56,918 nucleotides of DNA from Accumulibacter sp. (lineage in GTDB: Bacteria; Pseudomonadota; Gammaproteobacteria; Burkholderiales; Rhodocyclaceae). The notes beneath the pieces were generated by a model that saw only the letters and a list, made by a program, of their open reading frames with translations, was not told the origin of the DNA and did no database searches. The stretch covers positions 72,810 through 129,727 of the forward strand of contig NZ_JAMTDX010000051.1 in NCBI RefSeq assembly GCF_023806625.1, written 5' to 3'. A program made the translations under genes and the position numbers. Positions 1-8,864 of this stretch are shown in pieces; the stretch's first letter is position 1, and each line of letters begins with the position of its first letter.

Positions 1-280
1 TCCGGGCGGCCTCCTCGGCGGCGAGACGTTCGGCCTCGCGGCGGGCGGCCTCCTCAGCGGCGACACGTTCGGCCTCGCGGCGGGCGGCCTCCTCGGCGGC
101 GAGACGTTCGGCCTCGCGGCGGGCGGCTTCCTCGGCGGCGCGACGTTCGGCCTCGCGGCGGGCGGCCTCCTCGGCGGCGACACGTTCGGCTTCGATCCGG
201 GCGGCTTCCTCGGCGGCGAGACGTTCGGCCTCGCGGCGGGCGGCCTCCTCGGCGGCGAATCGTTCGGCGGCGATGCGAGC
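1..280. repeat. 39-bp tandem repeat array (at least 7 units)
   Basis: Seven complete 39-bp units start at 8, 47, 86, 125, 164, 203 and 242, and a partial one touches the left edge. Each is GGC(C/T)TCCTC followed by GGCGGCG and a TTCGGC core. On the minus strand they encode 13-residue helical units in frame. Units 8-46 and 86-124 are identical; the others differ by a few bases. The array continues beyond the window, so its full length is unknown. Confidence 0.95.
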
Positions 281-445
281 CGCTGCTTCATCGGCGGGTG
301 GCGAGGTCGGCTCGGCGACCTCGCCGGCTGCGGCAGCCCGCCCGACGGGTCGCTCGGCGTGTCCACCGCCACGGAGGAAACGCAGAAGGAAGAAAGCGGC
401 AACCCCAGCAACCGCGACCAACACCAGAATCTCGTTCAGGGACAT
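1..445 (-). CDS. Membrane-anchored alpha-helical repeat protein (partial, C-terminus off left edge)
   Basis: The reading frame opens at an ATG (443-445) preceded by AAAGGA and runs off the left edge with 148 codons visible. Residues 4-22 form one hydrophobic segment ([20 protein letters not shown]), followed by RGGG, which looks like an N-terminal membrane anchor with the rest cytoplasmic. After a short Ala/Pro-rich linker come at least seven tandem 13-residue units of the type [13 protein letters not shown], with alternating Glu/Arg and many Ala. Such sequence forms very stable single alpha-helices or coiled coils, as in TolA-like stalks. The product was not recognised and whatever domain follows the repeats lies outside the window. 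It is transcribed divergently from the ribB operon. That this is a real gene is well supported by anchor, RBS and repeat phase; the function is unknown. Confidence 0.75.
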   Translation of the reverse strand, partial: MSLNEILVLVAVAGVAAFFLLRFLRGGGHAERPVGRAAAAGEVAEPTSPPADEAAARIAAERFAAEEAARREAERLAAEEAARIEAERVAAEEAARREAERRAAEEAARREAERLAAEEAARREAERVAAEEAARREAERLAAEEAAR

Positions 446-1044
446 TTGAGGTCCTTTCGCACTGAGAGCATCGTCCCGATGCATCGACAGTTGCCGGTGC
501 ACCCCCTCGCATGGCATCGCCCAAAGCTGGCACGGGCGTGATGCCCGATTCCCGCATGATAAAACGAATGTCCGCCGCGTAGGGCGATCGCTTGCTGGCG
601 TGCCGTCTCGCAAGTGCGCTTGCCGGCTCTCTTGCGCAGATCGCCGCGACGCTGCGTTGCGAACCTTCGCAAGGTGTTCCGCCTGCTGCGCTTCGCGCTC
701 TGCCTGAGGGAGATTTCGCGCAAAATCCGATTGCCTTCACCTGGATGTCGGCACGTTCATTTCGTGCATGCTTCCGCGCCCATCGCTCAAGGAATTTGCG
801 AGACAGCACACCAGGAACTCGATGAGCGCGACGAGAGCGCTTGGCGGTCGGGTCGAGAAACTGAGAGAATCGCGGTTTCCGAGTTGAGTCGGCTGGCGTG
901 TGTGTCCGTCTGGCGGCCTTGCGCGGGCTCCCGCCGTCGACGAGCCTCGCTGACCGAAAGCGGGCAGCGTCCAAAGGCCGCTCGGGGTGGGCTGAAGGGC
1001 CGTCGCCACGAGGCGGCACGGGGTGTTCCGGGAAGGAGGGTTGC
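446..1044. other. Intergenic region between repeat protein and ribB; no gene seen
   Basis: About 600 bases between divergent genes. Overlapping ORFs are present on both strands but none has a convincing RBS, domain or composition, so I treat them as chance. I looked for the conserved core of an FMN riboswitch, often found before ribB, and did not find it. Promoters for both flanking genes should lie here but I could not place them. Confidence 0.5.
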
Positions 1045-2178
1045 ATGGCGCCGCTCGGTACGTCGGCGGATGTCGCGCCAATCGAAGAGATCATCGTCGA
1101 AATGCGGGCCGGCCGGATGGTCGTTCTGGTCGACGAAGAGGATCGTGAAAACGAGGGAGACCTCGTCCTCGCCGCCGAGCATGTCACGGCCGAGGCGATC
1201 AATTTCATGGCTCGCTTCGGTCGCGGCCTGATCTGTCTGACGCTGACCGAGGCGCGCTGCCGGCAGCTCGGCCTGACACAGATGGCGCGCGACAACAAGA
1301 GCCCGTACAGCACCGCGTTTACGGTGTCCATCGAGGCGGCCAACGGGGTGAGCACCGGAATTTCGGCCCACGATCGTGCGCTGACCATTCAGGCGGCCGT
1401 GGCGAGAAACGCGAGACCCGAGGACATCGTGCAGCCGGGTCATGTTTTCCCGATCATGGCCCGACCGGGAGGCGTGCTGGTCCGCGCCGGGCACACCGAA
1501 GCGGGCTGCGACCTCGCGCAGTTGGCCGGACTCGAGCCGGCCTCGGTGATCTGCGAGATTCTCAAGGAAGACGGGAGCATGGCGCGTCTCGACGACCTGA
1601 TCGTCTTCGCCCGTGAACATTCGCTGAAGATCGGCAGCATTGCCGACCTCATCCATTACCGGAGCCGGCACGAGACCCTCGTCGAGCGGACGCTGTCGAA
1701 GGCGGTGCAGTCAGCGTACGGCGAGTTCACGCTCCACGCCTACACCGACCGCACGTCGGGCGAAGTCCACCTGGCGCTGACCAGGGGCGATATTCGCCCG
1801 GATCGGGAGACGCTGGTCCGGGTGCACGAACCGCTGTCGGTGGTCGACTTCCTTGATCCCGGCGGAGGACGCCACACGTTCCCGCTGAACGTGGCTCAAT
1901 CGGCGCTGGCCAGGGTCGAGGCCGGGGTGATCGTTCTCCTCCATCGCCCGGAGAGCGGGCAGGACATCCTGGCGATCCTCCGCGAGCCGGCTGCAGCCCG
2001 GCGTCCGGCGGCCCGCTGGGACCCGCGGCTGTACGGGATTGGCGCGCAGATTCTCCGGGATCTCGGCGTCGGCCGGATGAAGCTGCTGGCGAGCCCGCGG
2101 CGGATGCCGAGCATGACCGGTTTTGGTCTCGATGTGACCGGTCATCTGGCCAGTGTCGCCGATCTGGAGAGGCTCTGA
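1045..2178 (+). CDS. ribB: 3,4-dihydroxy-2-butanone-4-phosphate synthase with degenerate GTP cyclohydrolase II-like domain
   Basis: The N-terminal half is the RibB enzyme that converts ribulose 5-phosphate to 3,4-dihydroxy-2-butanone 4-phosphate plus formate in riboflavin synthesis. It shows [11 protein letters not shown] (residues 30-40) and [14 protein letters not shown] (140-153), which carry the acidic metal ligands and active-site residues. Residues about 215-377 align with GTP cyclohydrolase II and keep its end ([13 protein letters not shown]), but the zinc-binding Cys cluster is absent: the stretch is [11 protein letters not shown] with no Cys. The second domain is therefore probably not a cyclohydrolase, as in the RibBX-type hybrids known from proteobacteria. 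Start chosen at the ATG after GGAAGGAGGG (1031-1040), giving 377 aa. The stop overlaps ribH (TGATG). A separate ribA is expected elsewhere. Confidence 0.93.
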   Translation: MAPLGTSADVAPIEEIIVEMRAGRMVVLVDEEDRENEGDLVLAAEHVTAEAINFMARFGRGLICLTLTEARCRQLGLTQMARDNKSPYSTAFTVSIEAANGVSTGISAHDRALTIQAAVARNARPEDIVQPGHVFPIMARPGGVLVRAGHTEAGCDLAQLAGLEPASVICEILKEDGSMARLDDLIVFAREHSLKIGSIADLIHYRSRHETLVERTLSKAVQSAYGEFTLHAYTDRTSGEVHLALTRGDIRPDRETLVRVHEPLSVVDFLDPGGGRHTFPLNVAQSALARVEAGVIVLLHRPESGQDILAILREPAAARRPAARWDPRLYGIGAQILRDLGVGRMKLLASPRRMPSMTGFGLDVTGHLASVADLERL

Positions 2179-2696
2179 TGGCCGCCCGCAGGACAAGCGG
2201 CGACGACCGTCCGCCGGCGCGCCGGGCGCAAGACATTTTCGAGTTCGAGCCGTCGCTGTCGGGTGAAGGTCTGGCCGTTGGAGTGGTGATGAGCCGCTTC
2301 AATCAGGACATCGGTGAGGGACTGCTGAGCGCTTGCACCGACGAGCTGCGCCGGCTCGGCGTCGCCAGGCAGTCGATCGCCATCGCCACCGTCCCGGGCG
2401 CGCTGGAAATCCCGCTGACTCTGCAGGGCATGGCGCAGAGCGGCCGCTTCCAGGCCCTGATCGCTCTCGGGGCGGTGATTCGCGGTGAAACCTACCATTT
2501 CGAGATCGTCGCCAACGATTCGTGTCGCGCTCTGATGGACGTGCAAATGCGCTTTGGCGTGCCCGTCGCCAACGGGATCCTGACCTGCGAGGACGACGAT
2601 CAGGCCCTCGCCCGGATGCACCAGAAAGGGCTGGATTGTGCGCGGGCAGCGGTCGAGATGGCCAATCTTCTCGGTCGGCTGAGGGAGCTGCGATGA
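2178..2696 (+). CDS. ribH: 6,7-dimethyl-8-ribityllumazine synthase
   Basis: Condenses 5-amino-6-ribitylamino-uracil with dihydroxybutanone phosphate, the product of the gene just upstream, to give lumazine. The 172-aa protein carries the family core: SRFNQDI near residue 40, VPGALEIP, and [12 protein letters not shown], whose His is the catalytic base. The N-terminal 25 residues are a basic, poorly conserved extension. The start overlaps the ribB stop by one base, so translation is probably coupled. It is followed by nusB with an ATGA overlap, the usual ribH-nusB pair of proteobacteria. Lumazine synthases form 60-mers or pentamers; the oligomer cannot be told from sequence. Confidence 0.95.
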   Translation: MAARRTSGDDRPPARRAQDIFEFEPSLSGEGLAVGVVMSRFNQDIGEGLLSACTDELRRLGVARQSIAIATVPGALEIPLTLQGMAQSGRFQALIALGAVIRGETYHFEIVANDSCRALMDVQMRFGVPVANGILTCEDDDQALARMHQKGLDCARAAVEMANLLGRLRELR

Positions 2697-3190
2697 GCGG
2701 AGGGCGTTCGCCGGCATCCCGTGACGCGCAGTCCGGAGTACAGACCTCGCCGAGACGACGGGCTCGTGAACTCGTTCTCCAGGGTCTGTACGAATGGCAG
2801 CTCAGCGGCAACGACGAGGCGGCCGTCGAGGCCGGGCTGCGCAGCAGCGACGGCTTCGATCGGGTCGACCGCGAGTTCTGCGTCGAACTGCTGCGCGGGG
2901 TGTTCGCCGAGGGCGAGCAACTCAAGGAGGAACTCCGGGGTCATCTCGACAGGCCCTTCGGCGAACTGTCGCCGATCGAGGCGAGCGTGCTGCTGGTTGG
3001 CGCCTTCGAGTTGCGGAACTGTCCGCAGACGCCTTATCGGGTGATCATCAACGAGTGCATCGAACTCGCCAAGACCTACGGGGGTACCGACGGTCACAAG
3101 TACGTCAATGGCGTTCTCGACAAGCTCGCTGCACGACTGCGGGTGGCCGAGGTCGAAGCCCGGCGCGCGGCGCGTGGCCGCCCCGGCTGA
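2693..3190 (+). CDS. nusB: Transcription antitermination factor NusB
   Basis: NusB binds boxA RNA with NusE (ribosomal protein S10) and supports antitermination at rRNA operons. This 165-aa protein has the all-helical NusB sequence: [16 protein letters not shown] near the N-terminus, [16 protein letters not shown] in the middle and the signature [17 protein letters not shown] near the C-terminus. Start at 2693 chosen because its ATGA overlaps the ribH stop. The last 15 residues are an Arg/Ala-rich tail. The ribH-nusB linkage supports the call. Confidence 0.95.
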   Translation: MSGGRSPASRDAQSGVQTSPRRRARELVLQGLYEWQLSGNDEAAVEAGLRSSDGFDRVDREFCVELLRGVFAEGEQLKEELRGHLDRPFGELSPIEASVLLVGAFELRNCPQTPYRVIINECIELAKTYGGTDGHKYVNGVLDKLAARLRVAEVEARRAARGRPG

Positions 3191-3237
3191 TTGCCCGGTG
3201 GAGGTGGATCCGGCTGACCTGCCCGGCGTGCCTGTCG

Positions 3238-4197
3238 ATGCCCGGCGAGTTTGAGCTGATCCGGCGCCATTTCTCCCGCCCCGCACACGGCGCGGTTCTC
3301 GGCGCTGGTGACGACTGTGCGCTGGTGGCGCCGAGCGTCGGCATGGAACTGGCGATCAGTACGGACATGCTCGTCGCCGGCACGCATTTTCTCCCGGGCA
3401 CCGATCCCTGCCACCTCGGCTGGAAGGCAGTCGCCGTCAACCTCTCCGACCTCGCCGCGATGGGCGCGCAACCACGGTGGATCCTGCTCGCGATCAGCCT
3501 GCCTGAGGCGCGGGACGAGTGGCTCGCAGCGTTTGCCGAAGGGGTCTTTGCCTGTGCCGCCCGTTTTTCGGTCGAGCTGATCGGCGGGGATACGACGCGC
3601 GGTCCGCTCAACCTGTGCCTGACGGCGCTCGGCGAAGTGCCTCCGGGAGAGGCGCTTCGCCGCGATCGCGCGGTCGCCGGTGACGATCTCTGGGTCTCCG
3701 GTCAACCCGGGTTCGCCGCGCTCGGTCTGGCTCACCTGCAGGGTCGGACCCGGCTTGCCGAGGCGCTTGCCGCTCGCTGTGTGGATGCGCTGAATCGCCC
3801 GCTGCCACGCGTCGAACTCGGGCTCGCTCTCCGGCGGCGACACCTGGCGCGAGCGGCAATCGACGTTTCGGACGGTCTGCTCGCCGACCTCGGTCACGTC
3901 CTCGACGGCTCGCGGGTCGGCGCCGAGGTGCTGCTCGCTGGTCTGCCGCAGCCGATCGTCGGAGTCGAGGCAGAACTCGCTCGCCGTTGCCAGCTCACCG
4001 GCGGAGATGACTACGAGCTGGTGTTCTGCGCGCCACCGGCGCAGCGCGACCAGCTGGTCGATCTGTCTGCCGACCTCGGAATTCCGCTGTCGCGCTTCGG
4101 ACGAGTCGTCGATGCGCCCCCCGGCAGTCTGCGGGTGATCGACGAGCACGGACAGCCGTTCGGGATTGCCACCAGAGGGTACGAACATTTTGCCTAG
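3238..4197 (+). CDS. thiL: Thiamine-monophosphate kinase
   Basis: Phosphorylates thiamine phosphate to the cofactor thiamine diphosphate. The 319-aa protein belongs to the PurM/ThiL ATP-binding family and shows GAGDDCALV near residue 23, the Mg/ATP region DMLVAGTHF, NLSDLAAMGA, GGDTTRG, DVSDGLLADL, and GDDYELVF near the C-terminus. Start ATG 3238 gives MPGEFELI, the usual N-terminus; the frame is open further upstream but there it only shadows nusB. It lies 47 nt after nusB and its 3' end overlaps pgpA. The nusB-thiL-pgpA order is common in proteobacteria. Confidence 0.94.
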   Translation: MPGEFELIRRHFSRPAHGAVLGAGDDCALVAPSVGMELAISTDMLVAGTHFLPGTDPCHLGWKAVAVNLSDLAAMGAQPRWILLAISLPEARDEWLAAFAEGVFACAARFSVELIGGDTTRGPLNLCLTALGEVPPGEALRRDRAVAGDDLWVSGQPGFAALGLAHLQGRTRLAEALAARCVDALNRPLPRVELGLALRRRHLARAAIDVSDGLLADLGHVLDGSRVGAEVLLAGLPQPIVGVEAELARRCQLTGGDDYELVFCAPPAQRDQLVDLSADLGIPLSRFGRVVDAPPGSLRVIDEHGQPFGIATRGYEHFA

Positions 4198-4675
4198 CCG
4201 GCCGTCTCTCGGCTTCCTGCTCGCGCATCCGGCGCACCTGCTGGCCTGCGGTTTTGGCAGCGGCCTCTCGCCGTGGGCGCCGGGCACCGCCGGCACTCTG
4301 TTGGCTTGGCTGTCGTTTCCGGTGCTTCGCGGATCACTCGGCGATCTCGAGTTCTTCGGCCTGCTCGTCGTGTCTCTGGTTGCCGGGGTGGCGGCGGCGA
4401 ACCGGACCGGCGCCGATCTCGGTGTGGTCGATCACGGGAGTATCGTCTGGGACGAGATCGTCGCCTTCTGGCTCGTGCTCTTTCTCTGTCCCGGGCAACT
4501 CCTCTGGCAGGCTGTCGCTTTCGCCCTGTTCCGCTTTTTCGACGTCGTCAAACCCGAACCGATCCGCCATTTTGACGAGAAGATGAAGAACGGCCTCGGG
4601 GTGATGTTCGACGACCTGATCGCCGCCGGCTACACGCTGCTGGTCCTGGCGTTGCTGGGTTTCGTGCTGCGATGA
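4190..4675 (+). CDS. pgpA: Phosphatidylglycerophosphatase A
   Basis: Dephosphorylates phosphatidylglycerol phosphate to phosphatidylglycerol at the inner membrane. It has the PgpA N-terminus HPAHLLACGFGSGLSPWAPG, the acidic catalytic motif DEIVAFW, the FRFFDVVKPEP block, and several hydrophobic segments. I favour a TTG start at 4190, 10 nt after AGAGGG and overlapping the thiL stop by 8 nt, giving 161 aa beginning (M)PSRPSLGF. An upstream TTG at 4166 is possible but adds eight residues not seen in the family. The 3' end overlaps cinA by ATGA. Confidence 0.92.
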   Translation: MPSRPSLGFLLAHPAHLLACGFGSGLSPWAPGTAGTLLAWLSFPVLRGSLGDLEFFGLLVVSLVAGVAAANRTGADLGVVDHGSIVWDEIVAFWLVLFLCPGQLLWQAVAFALFRFFDVVKPEPIRHFDEKMKNGLGVMFDDLIAAGYTLLVLALLGFVLR

Positions 4676-5181
4676 GCGCCGTGGAGCAGGCTGCGCTCGA
4701 GGCTCTGGCGGCCCGGGCCGGACGAGTTCTGCGCGATGCAGGGGCGCGTCTGGCCACCGCGGAGTCGTGTACCGGGGGCTGGGTGGGCCAGTGCCTGACC
4801 GCGATTCCGGGCAGTTCCGAGTGGTTCGATCGGGGCTTCATCACTTATTCGAATGAGGCGAAGGTCGAACTTCTCGATGTCTCGGCAGACCTTCTGCGTC
4901 GCCAGGGGGCAGTCAGCGAAGCGACGGCCGCGGCGATGGTTCTCGGGGCGCTCGCGCACAGCCGTGCCGACTGGGCGCTGGCGATTACCGGCGTCGCCGG
5001 TCCGGCTGGCGGCTCGCCGGGCCGGCCGGTGGGCACCGTCTGTTTCGCCTGGGCTGGTCGGGAGGGCGCGGTGGACACGCTGACCCGCCATTTTTCCGGT
5101 CATCGAGAGGCGATCCGGGCGCAGTCCGTCGCCTGTGCGCTCGAGGGGCTCGTCGAGCGCGTCGGACGGTGTCTGGCCTGA
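4672..5181 (+). CDS. pncC: Nicotinamide-nucleotide amidase (CinA C-terminal type, PncC)
   Basis: Deamidates nicotinamide mononucleotide to nicotinate mononucleotide in NAD salvage. The 169-aa protein is the stand-alone C-terminal domain of CinA: ATAESCTGGWVG near residue 25 with the catalytic Ser, SNEAKVELL, and TGVAGPAGGSPGRPVGTV near residue 104. The N-terminal MoCF-like half of full CinA is absent, as in many proteobacteria. The start overlaps the pgpA stop by ATGA, so it is the last gene of the ribB operon; a 98-bp gap follows. Confidence 0.93.
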   Translation: MSAVEQAALEALAARAGRVLRDAGARLATAESCTGGWVGQCLTAIPGSSEWFDRGFITYSNEAKVELLDVSADLLRRQGAVSEATAAAMVLGALAHSRADWALAITGVAGPAGGSPGRPVGTVCFAWAGREGAVDTLTRHFSGHREAIRAQSVACALEGLVERVGRCLA

Positions 5182-5279
5182 ACTGTCTGCCGGCGCCCTT
5201 CGGGTGGCCGACGGTTTCGGCAAAGCCCTGTCGGCTTGTAATAAAATGAGTGACTTGAACGTTCGCCCGGGTTCTGTAG

Positions 5280-7085
5280 ATGCGCTCAGCAATGGCAAGC
5301 TTCCTGCTCTGGCGTGCCGCGATCGTGGTGCCCCTCGCCTGGCTCGCCGCCGGCGACGCTGCGGCGCTGGGTCTCGGCCAGATGACCGTGCTGTCACGGC
5401 TCGGCGCCCGCTTCGAGGCGGAGGTGCAGCTGGTCGAGAACTCGGGCGGCCGGCGCGCGCAGGCCAGCTGTTTTCGCCTCGGTCAGGCCGGCAATGGTGA
5501 CATTCCGGCGCTGACGCGGGCCAGCCTGACGGTCGAGCAGGGCAGCAGCGGCCTGCGCCTGCGAATCGTTTCCGATCAGACGATCAATGACCCGGTTCTG
5601 CAGGTTCGTGTGCATGCCGGCTGCGGCGCCGAGGTCGTGCGCAATTACCTGGTCCTCGTCGATCCTCCGATTGCTCCCCGGGTGCCGGGAGCCGGCCGAC
5701 CGGCGAATGGCTCGCGGGCGGCGGGCGACGTGTCGGCATCGCGCTGGGCGGGCCAGTCGGGCGGGCAGTTGCCGGGTACCGGGGCAACGCGGCCGGGACT
5801 CAGCGGGGCGGGTGAAGCCGCGAGCGTCGAGCTGCCTGGTCCGCGGAGTGACGACGTGCCGAAAAAGCCGGGGAAACCGTTGCCGCGGCAGCCGACGCTG
5901 GTCACGAGGCCGGCCGATCGGCTGGTGCTGTCGATCGAACCGCAACTCCCGACTCTGGCCGACGGCGAGTTTCCCGCGTTGCGTCTGAGCAGCCGCCTTT
6001 CCGCCCACCTGCTGAACCGGTTCAGCGAGAGCCAGCGGGCGCTGCTGCGCATCGAGTACAAACTGCTCTCGGCGATTCACACCCAGGCCGAGCAGCAGTT
6101 GGCCGTTGCCGAACAGGTGCGGCGTATCGAGGCGACGATCGCCGAGCTTGAGCAGCGCGCCGAAGGGCAGGCCCGGCTGGCGGAGATTGCGCGCTCGGCA
6201 GCGCCGGCTGCCATGCCGGCGGCTACTTCGCGTCCAGTCGGTGCGCCGTCCGAGAAGGGGGGCGCAGTGAGCGAAAGAGCCAGACCTGCGCGCACGTCGC
6301 CGGCCGACGAAGGCGACTGGTGGGTCGCAGCCGGGCTGCTGCTTGTTCTGGTCAGCACACTGGCTTGGTGGCTTCGCCGCCGCTCGGTTGGCAGGTCACC
6401 CCAGGCTGCGGTCGCCGCGCCTGCCGAGCAGCCGCCATCGTCAGGGACCGAGTCCCTCTGGGAACTCGATCCCGGTTCCGCTTTCGGCGACCAGGATGGA
6501 ACCGGCGGCTCGGCCCGCAGCACCGCCGTGCGCGAAGATCAGGTCGGCAAGGCTGGCCGGGTTCCCGGCGGGGAGGGGACCGACGACGCGGCAGCGGTCC
6601 TCGATCTTGCCGAGATCATGCTTTCTTTCGGACGCCTGAAGGCGGCGGAACAAGCGCTGGTCGAATTCATCGACAGAAAGCCGGCTGTCGCCGTGGGGCC
6701 GTGGCTGAAGCTGCTCGAGGTCTACCGTCAGAGCAACCAGCGCGAAGCTTTCGATGCCCTCGCCATCAGGCTGACCCGGCGTTTCAACGTCGCGCCGGTA
6801 GACTGGGACACCACCCAGCTGGCCGCTTCCCCGGCGCTATCCGCGGGGGATCTGCGGGTCTTGCCGATCGAGGGACTTCTCGCGCGGCTGCCGGCGATCG
6901 GCAGGCTGGTCCATGTCCGCCAGGCGATTGCCCGGACCTGGGGTTCTCCCGAATGTCTGGCGTACCTCGAGCGGTTGCTGCGCGACAACCGTCACGGAGA
7001 GCGCACCGGCTTCAGCCTGCGCATCGTGCACGAGATCCTGTTCCTGTCCGATCTTCTGCAGAGCCGCCTTCCAGGCGGCGATTGA
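5280..7085 (+). CDS. FimV-family protein
   Basis: A 601-aa inner-membrane protein with FimV architecture. Residues 1-30 are a signal peptide ending in Ala. Next comes the FimV N-terminal signature LGLGQMTVLSRLGARFEAEV. A Pro/Gly-rich linker follows, then a probable coiled coil (about 262-305), a transmembrane helix near 345-365 (WVAAGLLLVLVSTLAWW) and a cytoplasmic TPR-like region (about 435-600) with LDLAEIMLSFGRLKAAEQAL. FimV proteins organise polar machinery and type IV pili. FimV is usually larger and sits by asd/truA, so this is a short paralogue in an unusual place, directly before recA. ATG chosen at the first start of the frame, with no strong RBS visible. Confidence 0.8.
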   Translation: MRSAMASFLLWRAAIVVPLAWLAAGDAAALGLGQMTVLSRLGARFEAEVQLVENSGGRRAQASCFRLGQAGNGDIPALTRASLTVEQGSSGLRLRIVSDQTINDPVLQVRVHAGCGAEVVRNYLVLVDPPIAPRVPGAGRPANGSRAAGDVSASRWAGQSGGQLPGTGATRPGLSGAGEAASVELPGPRSDDVPKKPGKPLPRQPTLVTRPADRLVLSIEPQLPTLADGEFPALRLSSRLSAHLLNRFSESQRALLRIEYKLLSAIHTQAEQQLAVAEQVRRIEATIAELEQRAEGQARLAEIARSAAPAAMPAATSRPVGAPSEKGGAVSERARPARTSPADEGDWWVAAGLLLVLVSTLAWWLRRRSVGRSPQAAVAAPAEQPPSSGTESLWELDPGSAFGDQDGTGGSARSTAVREDQVGKAGRVPGGEGTDDAAAVLDLAEIMLSFGRLKAAEQALVEFIDRKPAVAVGPWLKLLEVYRQSNQREAFDALAIRLTRRFNVAPVDWDTTQLAASPALSAGDLRVLPIEGLLARLPAIGRLVHVRQAIARTWGSPECLAYLERLLRDNRHGERTGFSLRIVHEILFLSDLLQSRLPGGD

Positions 7086-7143
7086 CCGGCGCGCTGGCGT
7101 ACGGTCACGGCCCGGCCAAATGGCGATGGCGTTTCGCCGAATA

Positions 7144-7159
7144 CTGTATATAATGACAG
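7144..7159 (+). promoter_or_regulatory. LexA box overlapping the recA -10 promoter element
   Basis: The 16-mer CTGTATATAATGACAG fits the LexA operator CTGT-N8-ACAG exactly. It contains a perfect TATAAT (7149-7154), so LexA bound here would cover the recA promoter. The distance to the recA ATG (7241) is 81 nt. No good -35 hexamer stands out upstream. SOS control of recA is well known; here operator and -10 are seen directly. Confidence 0.9.
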
Positions 7160-7240
7160 CAAAAGGCGCCCGCGGACGGCAGACCGGAGCGAGCCGAACG
7201 TGGGATAATTCTCGTCAATCAGCGCAAAGGACAGGTAACG

Positions 7241-8257
7241 ATGGACGACAACAGGTCGAAGGCGCTCGCTGCCGCACTGGCCCAGATCGAGAAGCAGTTC
7301 GGCAAGGGTTCGATCATGCGGATGGGCGAAGGGAGCGTGGCAGGCGACATCTCGGTGGTGTCGACAGGCTCGCTGGGGCTCGACATCGCCCTCGGGGTCG
7401 GCGGACTTCCGCGTGGCCGGGTGGTCGAGATCTACGGTCCTGAATCGTCGGGCAAGACGACGCTGACCCTCCAGGTCATCGCCGAGATGCAGAAGCTCGG
7501 TGGGACCGCGGCGTTCATCGACGCCGAGCACGCCCTTGATCCGGCCTATGCGCAGAAGCTTGGCGTCAATCTCGACGACCTGCTGATCTCCCAGCCCGAT
7601 ACTGGCGAGCAGGCGCTGGAAATCGCCGACATGCTGGTGCGCTCGGGGAGCGTGGACATCGTGGTCATCGATTCGGTTGCCGCACTCGTTCCCAAGGCGG
7701 AGATCGAGGGCGAGATGGGCGATTCGTTGCCAGGTCTGCAGGCTCGTCTGATGAGTCAGGCCTTGCGCAAACTGACCGCCAACATCAATCGGACGAACAC
7801 CCTGGTGATCTTCATCAATCAGATTCGCATGAAGATCGGGGTCATGTTCGGCAGTCCGGAGACGACGACAGGCGGCAACGCGCTGAAGTTCTACGCGTCG
7901 GTGCGCCTGGACATCCGGAGGATCGGCAGCATCAAGAAGGGCGACGAGGTCATCGGCAGCGAGACGCGCGTGAAAGTGGTCAAGAACAAGGTTGCACCGC
8001 CTTTCCGTGAAGCGATCTTCGACATCCTGTACGGTGAAGGGACCTCGCGCGAAGGCGAGATCATCGAACTCGGCGTCCAGCACAAGCTGATCGACAAGTC
8101 GGGATCGTGGTACGCGTACAGCGGCGAGAAGATCGGCCAGGGCAAGGACAACGTCCGCGAATACCTGAAGAGCAGACCACAGATTGCCCAGGAAATCGAA
8201 TCGAGGATCCGCGCGGCCGTGAAGGTCCCCGCGCCAGCCGCGGCGACTTCAGCCTGA
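7241..8257 (+). CDS. recA: Recombinase RecA
   Basis: Central DNA strand-exchange protein and coprotease for LexA cleavage. The 338-aa protein has the RecA core: Walker A GPESSGKT at residues 66-73, [12 protein letters not shown] (Walker B region), the L1/L2 DNA-binding loops including [19 protein letters not shown], and the C-terminal Lys/acidic region, which here ends in a short Ala/Pro tail. ATG at 7241 follows AAAGGACAGG. Upstream is the LexA box at 7144; downstream lies recX, the usual partner that limits RecA filament growth. Confidence 0.98.
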   Translation: MDDNRSKALAAALAQIEKQFGKGSIMRMGEGSVAGDISVVSTGSLGLDIALGVGGLPRGRVVEIYGPESSGKTTLTLQVIAEMQKLGGTAAFIDAEHALDPAYAQKLGVNLDDLLISQPDTGEQALEIADMLVRSGSVDIVVIDSVAALVPKAEIEGEMGDSLPGLQARLMSQALRKLTANINRTNTLVIFINQIRMKIGVMFGSPETTTGGNALKFYASVRLDIRRIGSIKKGDEVIGSETRVKVVKNKVAPPFREAIFDILYGEGTSREGEIIELGVQHKLIDKSGSWYAYSGEKIGQGKDNVREYLKSRPQIAQEIESRIRAAVKVPAPAAATSA

Positions 8258-8384
8258 GAAGTTGTCGAGAAATCGGCGCGAGCAGGCGGCTTGTGCCTGC
8301 GCCGGACGGTGTCTGCAAGTCCAGCACCGCGGGCGAGCTGAACGGGCAGGCCGATGGTCGGCGAGCGGTGACCGAGGTCCGCTG

Positions 8385-8864
8385 ATGAACGAGTCCCTTC
8401 GCGAACGTGCGCTGCGCATGCTCGCCCGCCGCGAGTACAGCCGCCACGAACTGGCGGCAAAGCTCGGTGCTCTGGCTGGGTCCGCCGACCAGATGGCGTC
8501 TCTGCTCGACCAGTTGGCCGCCAGCGGCCTGCTCTCGGACGAGCGCTATGCGAGCGTGAGAGCGCGCTCGCGCGGTTCGAGGCTCGGCGACTCGAGGATC
8601 GCCCGGGAGTTGCGGGCACGCGGCGTCGACGATCGGCTGATCGCGCAGGCGCTGGCCACAGTCGAGGACGAGCTCACGCGAGCCCGCCACGTCTGGCGGA
8701 AGCGCTACGGTGATCCTCTTCCGGTGGCCACCGGGGATGTCGCCGAGCGAGCCCGGCAGTACCGTTTCCTGGTCTCGCGAGGCTTCTCCCACGAGACGAT
8801 CCGGCGCCTCATCGGCGCAGACTTCGAGGATGACGAGGTATGTCCGACAGGCAGAGCAGACTGA
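8385..8864 (+). CDS. recX: Regulatory protein RecX
   Basis: RecX binds RecA filaments and inhibits RecA ATPase and coprotease activity. The 159-aa protein has the family pattern of three-helix repeats: [43 protein letters not shown] and [19 protein letters not shown]. Start ATG 8385 chosen because it gives the conserved N-terminus; the same frame is open upstream without RecX similarity. It lies 127 nt after recA. Its 3' end overlaps the start of lptB by 25 nt, an unusual linkage. Confidence 0.9.
   Translation: MNESLRERALRMLARREYSRHELAAKLGALAGSADQMASLLDQLAASGLLSDERYASVRARSRGSRLGDSRIARELRARGVDDRLIAQALATVEDELTRARHVWRKRYGDPLPVATGDVAERARQYRFLVSRGFSHETIRRLIGADFEDDEVCPTGRAD

Noticed and set aside
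1-280. CRISPR array suggested by the regular repeat
   Set aside because: Units are contiguous with no spacers, have a 39-bp period divisible by three and encode a helical protein repeat in frame.
446-1044. FMN riboswitch before ribB
   Set aside because: The conserved FMN element core was looked for and is not present in recognisable form.
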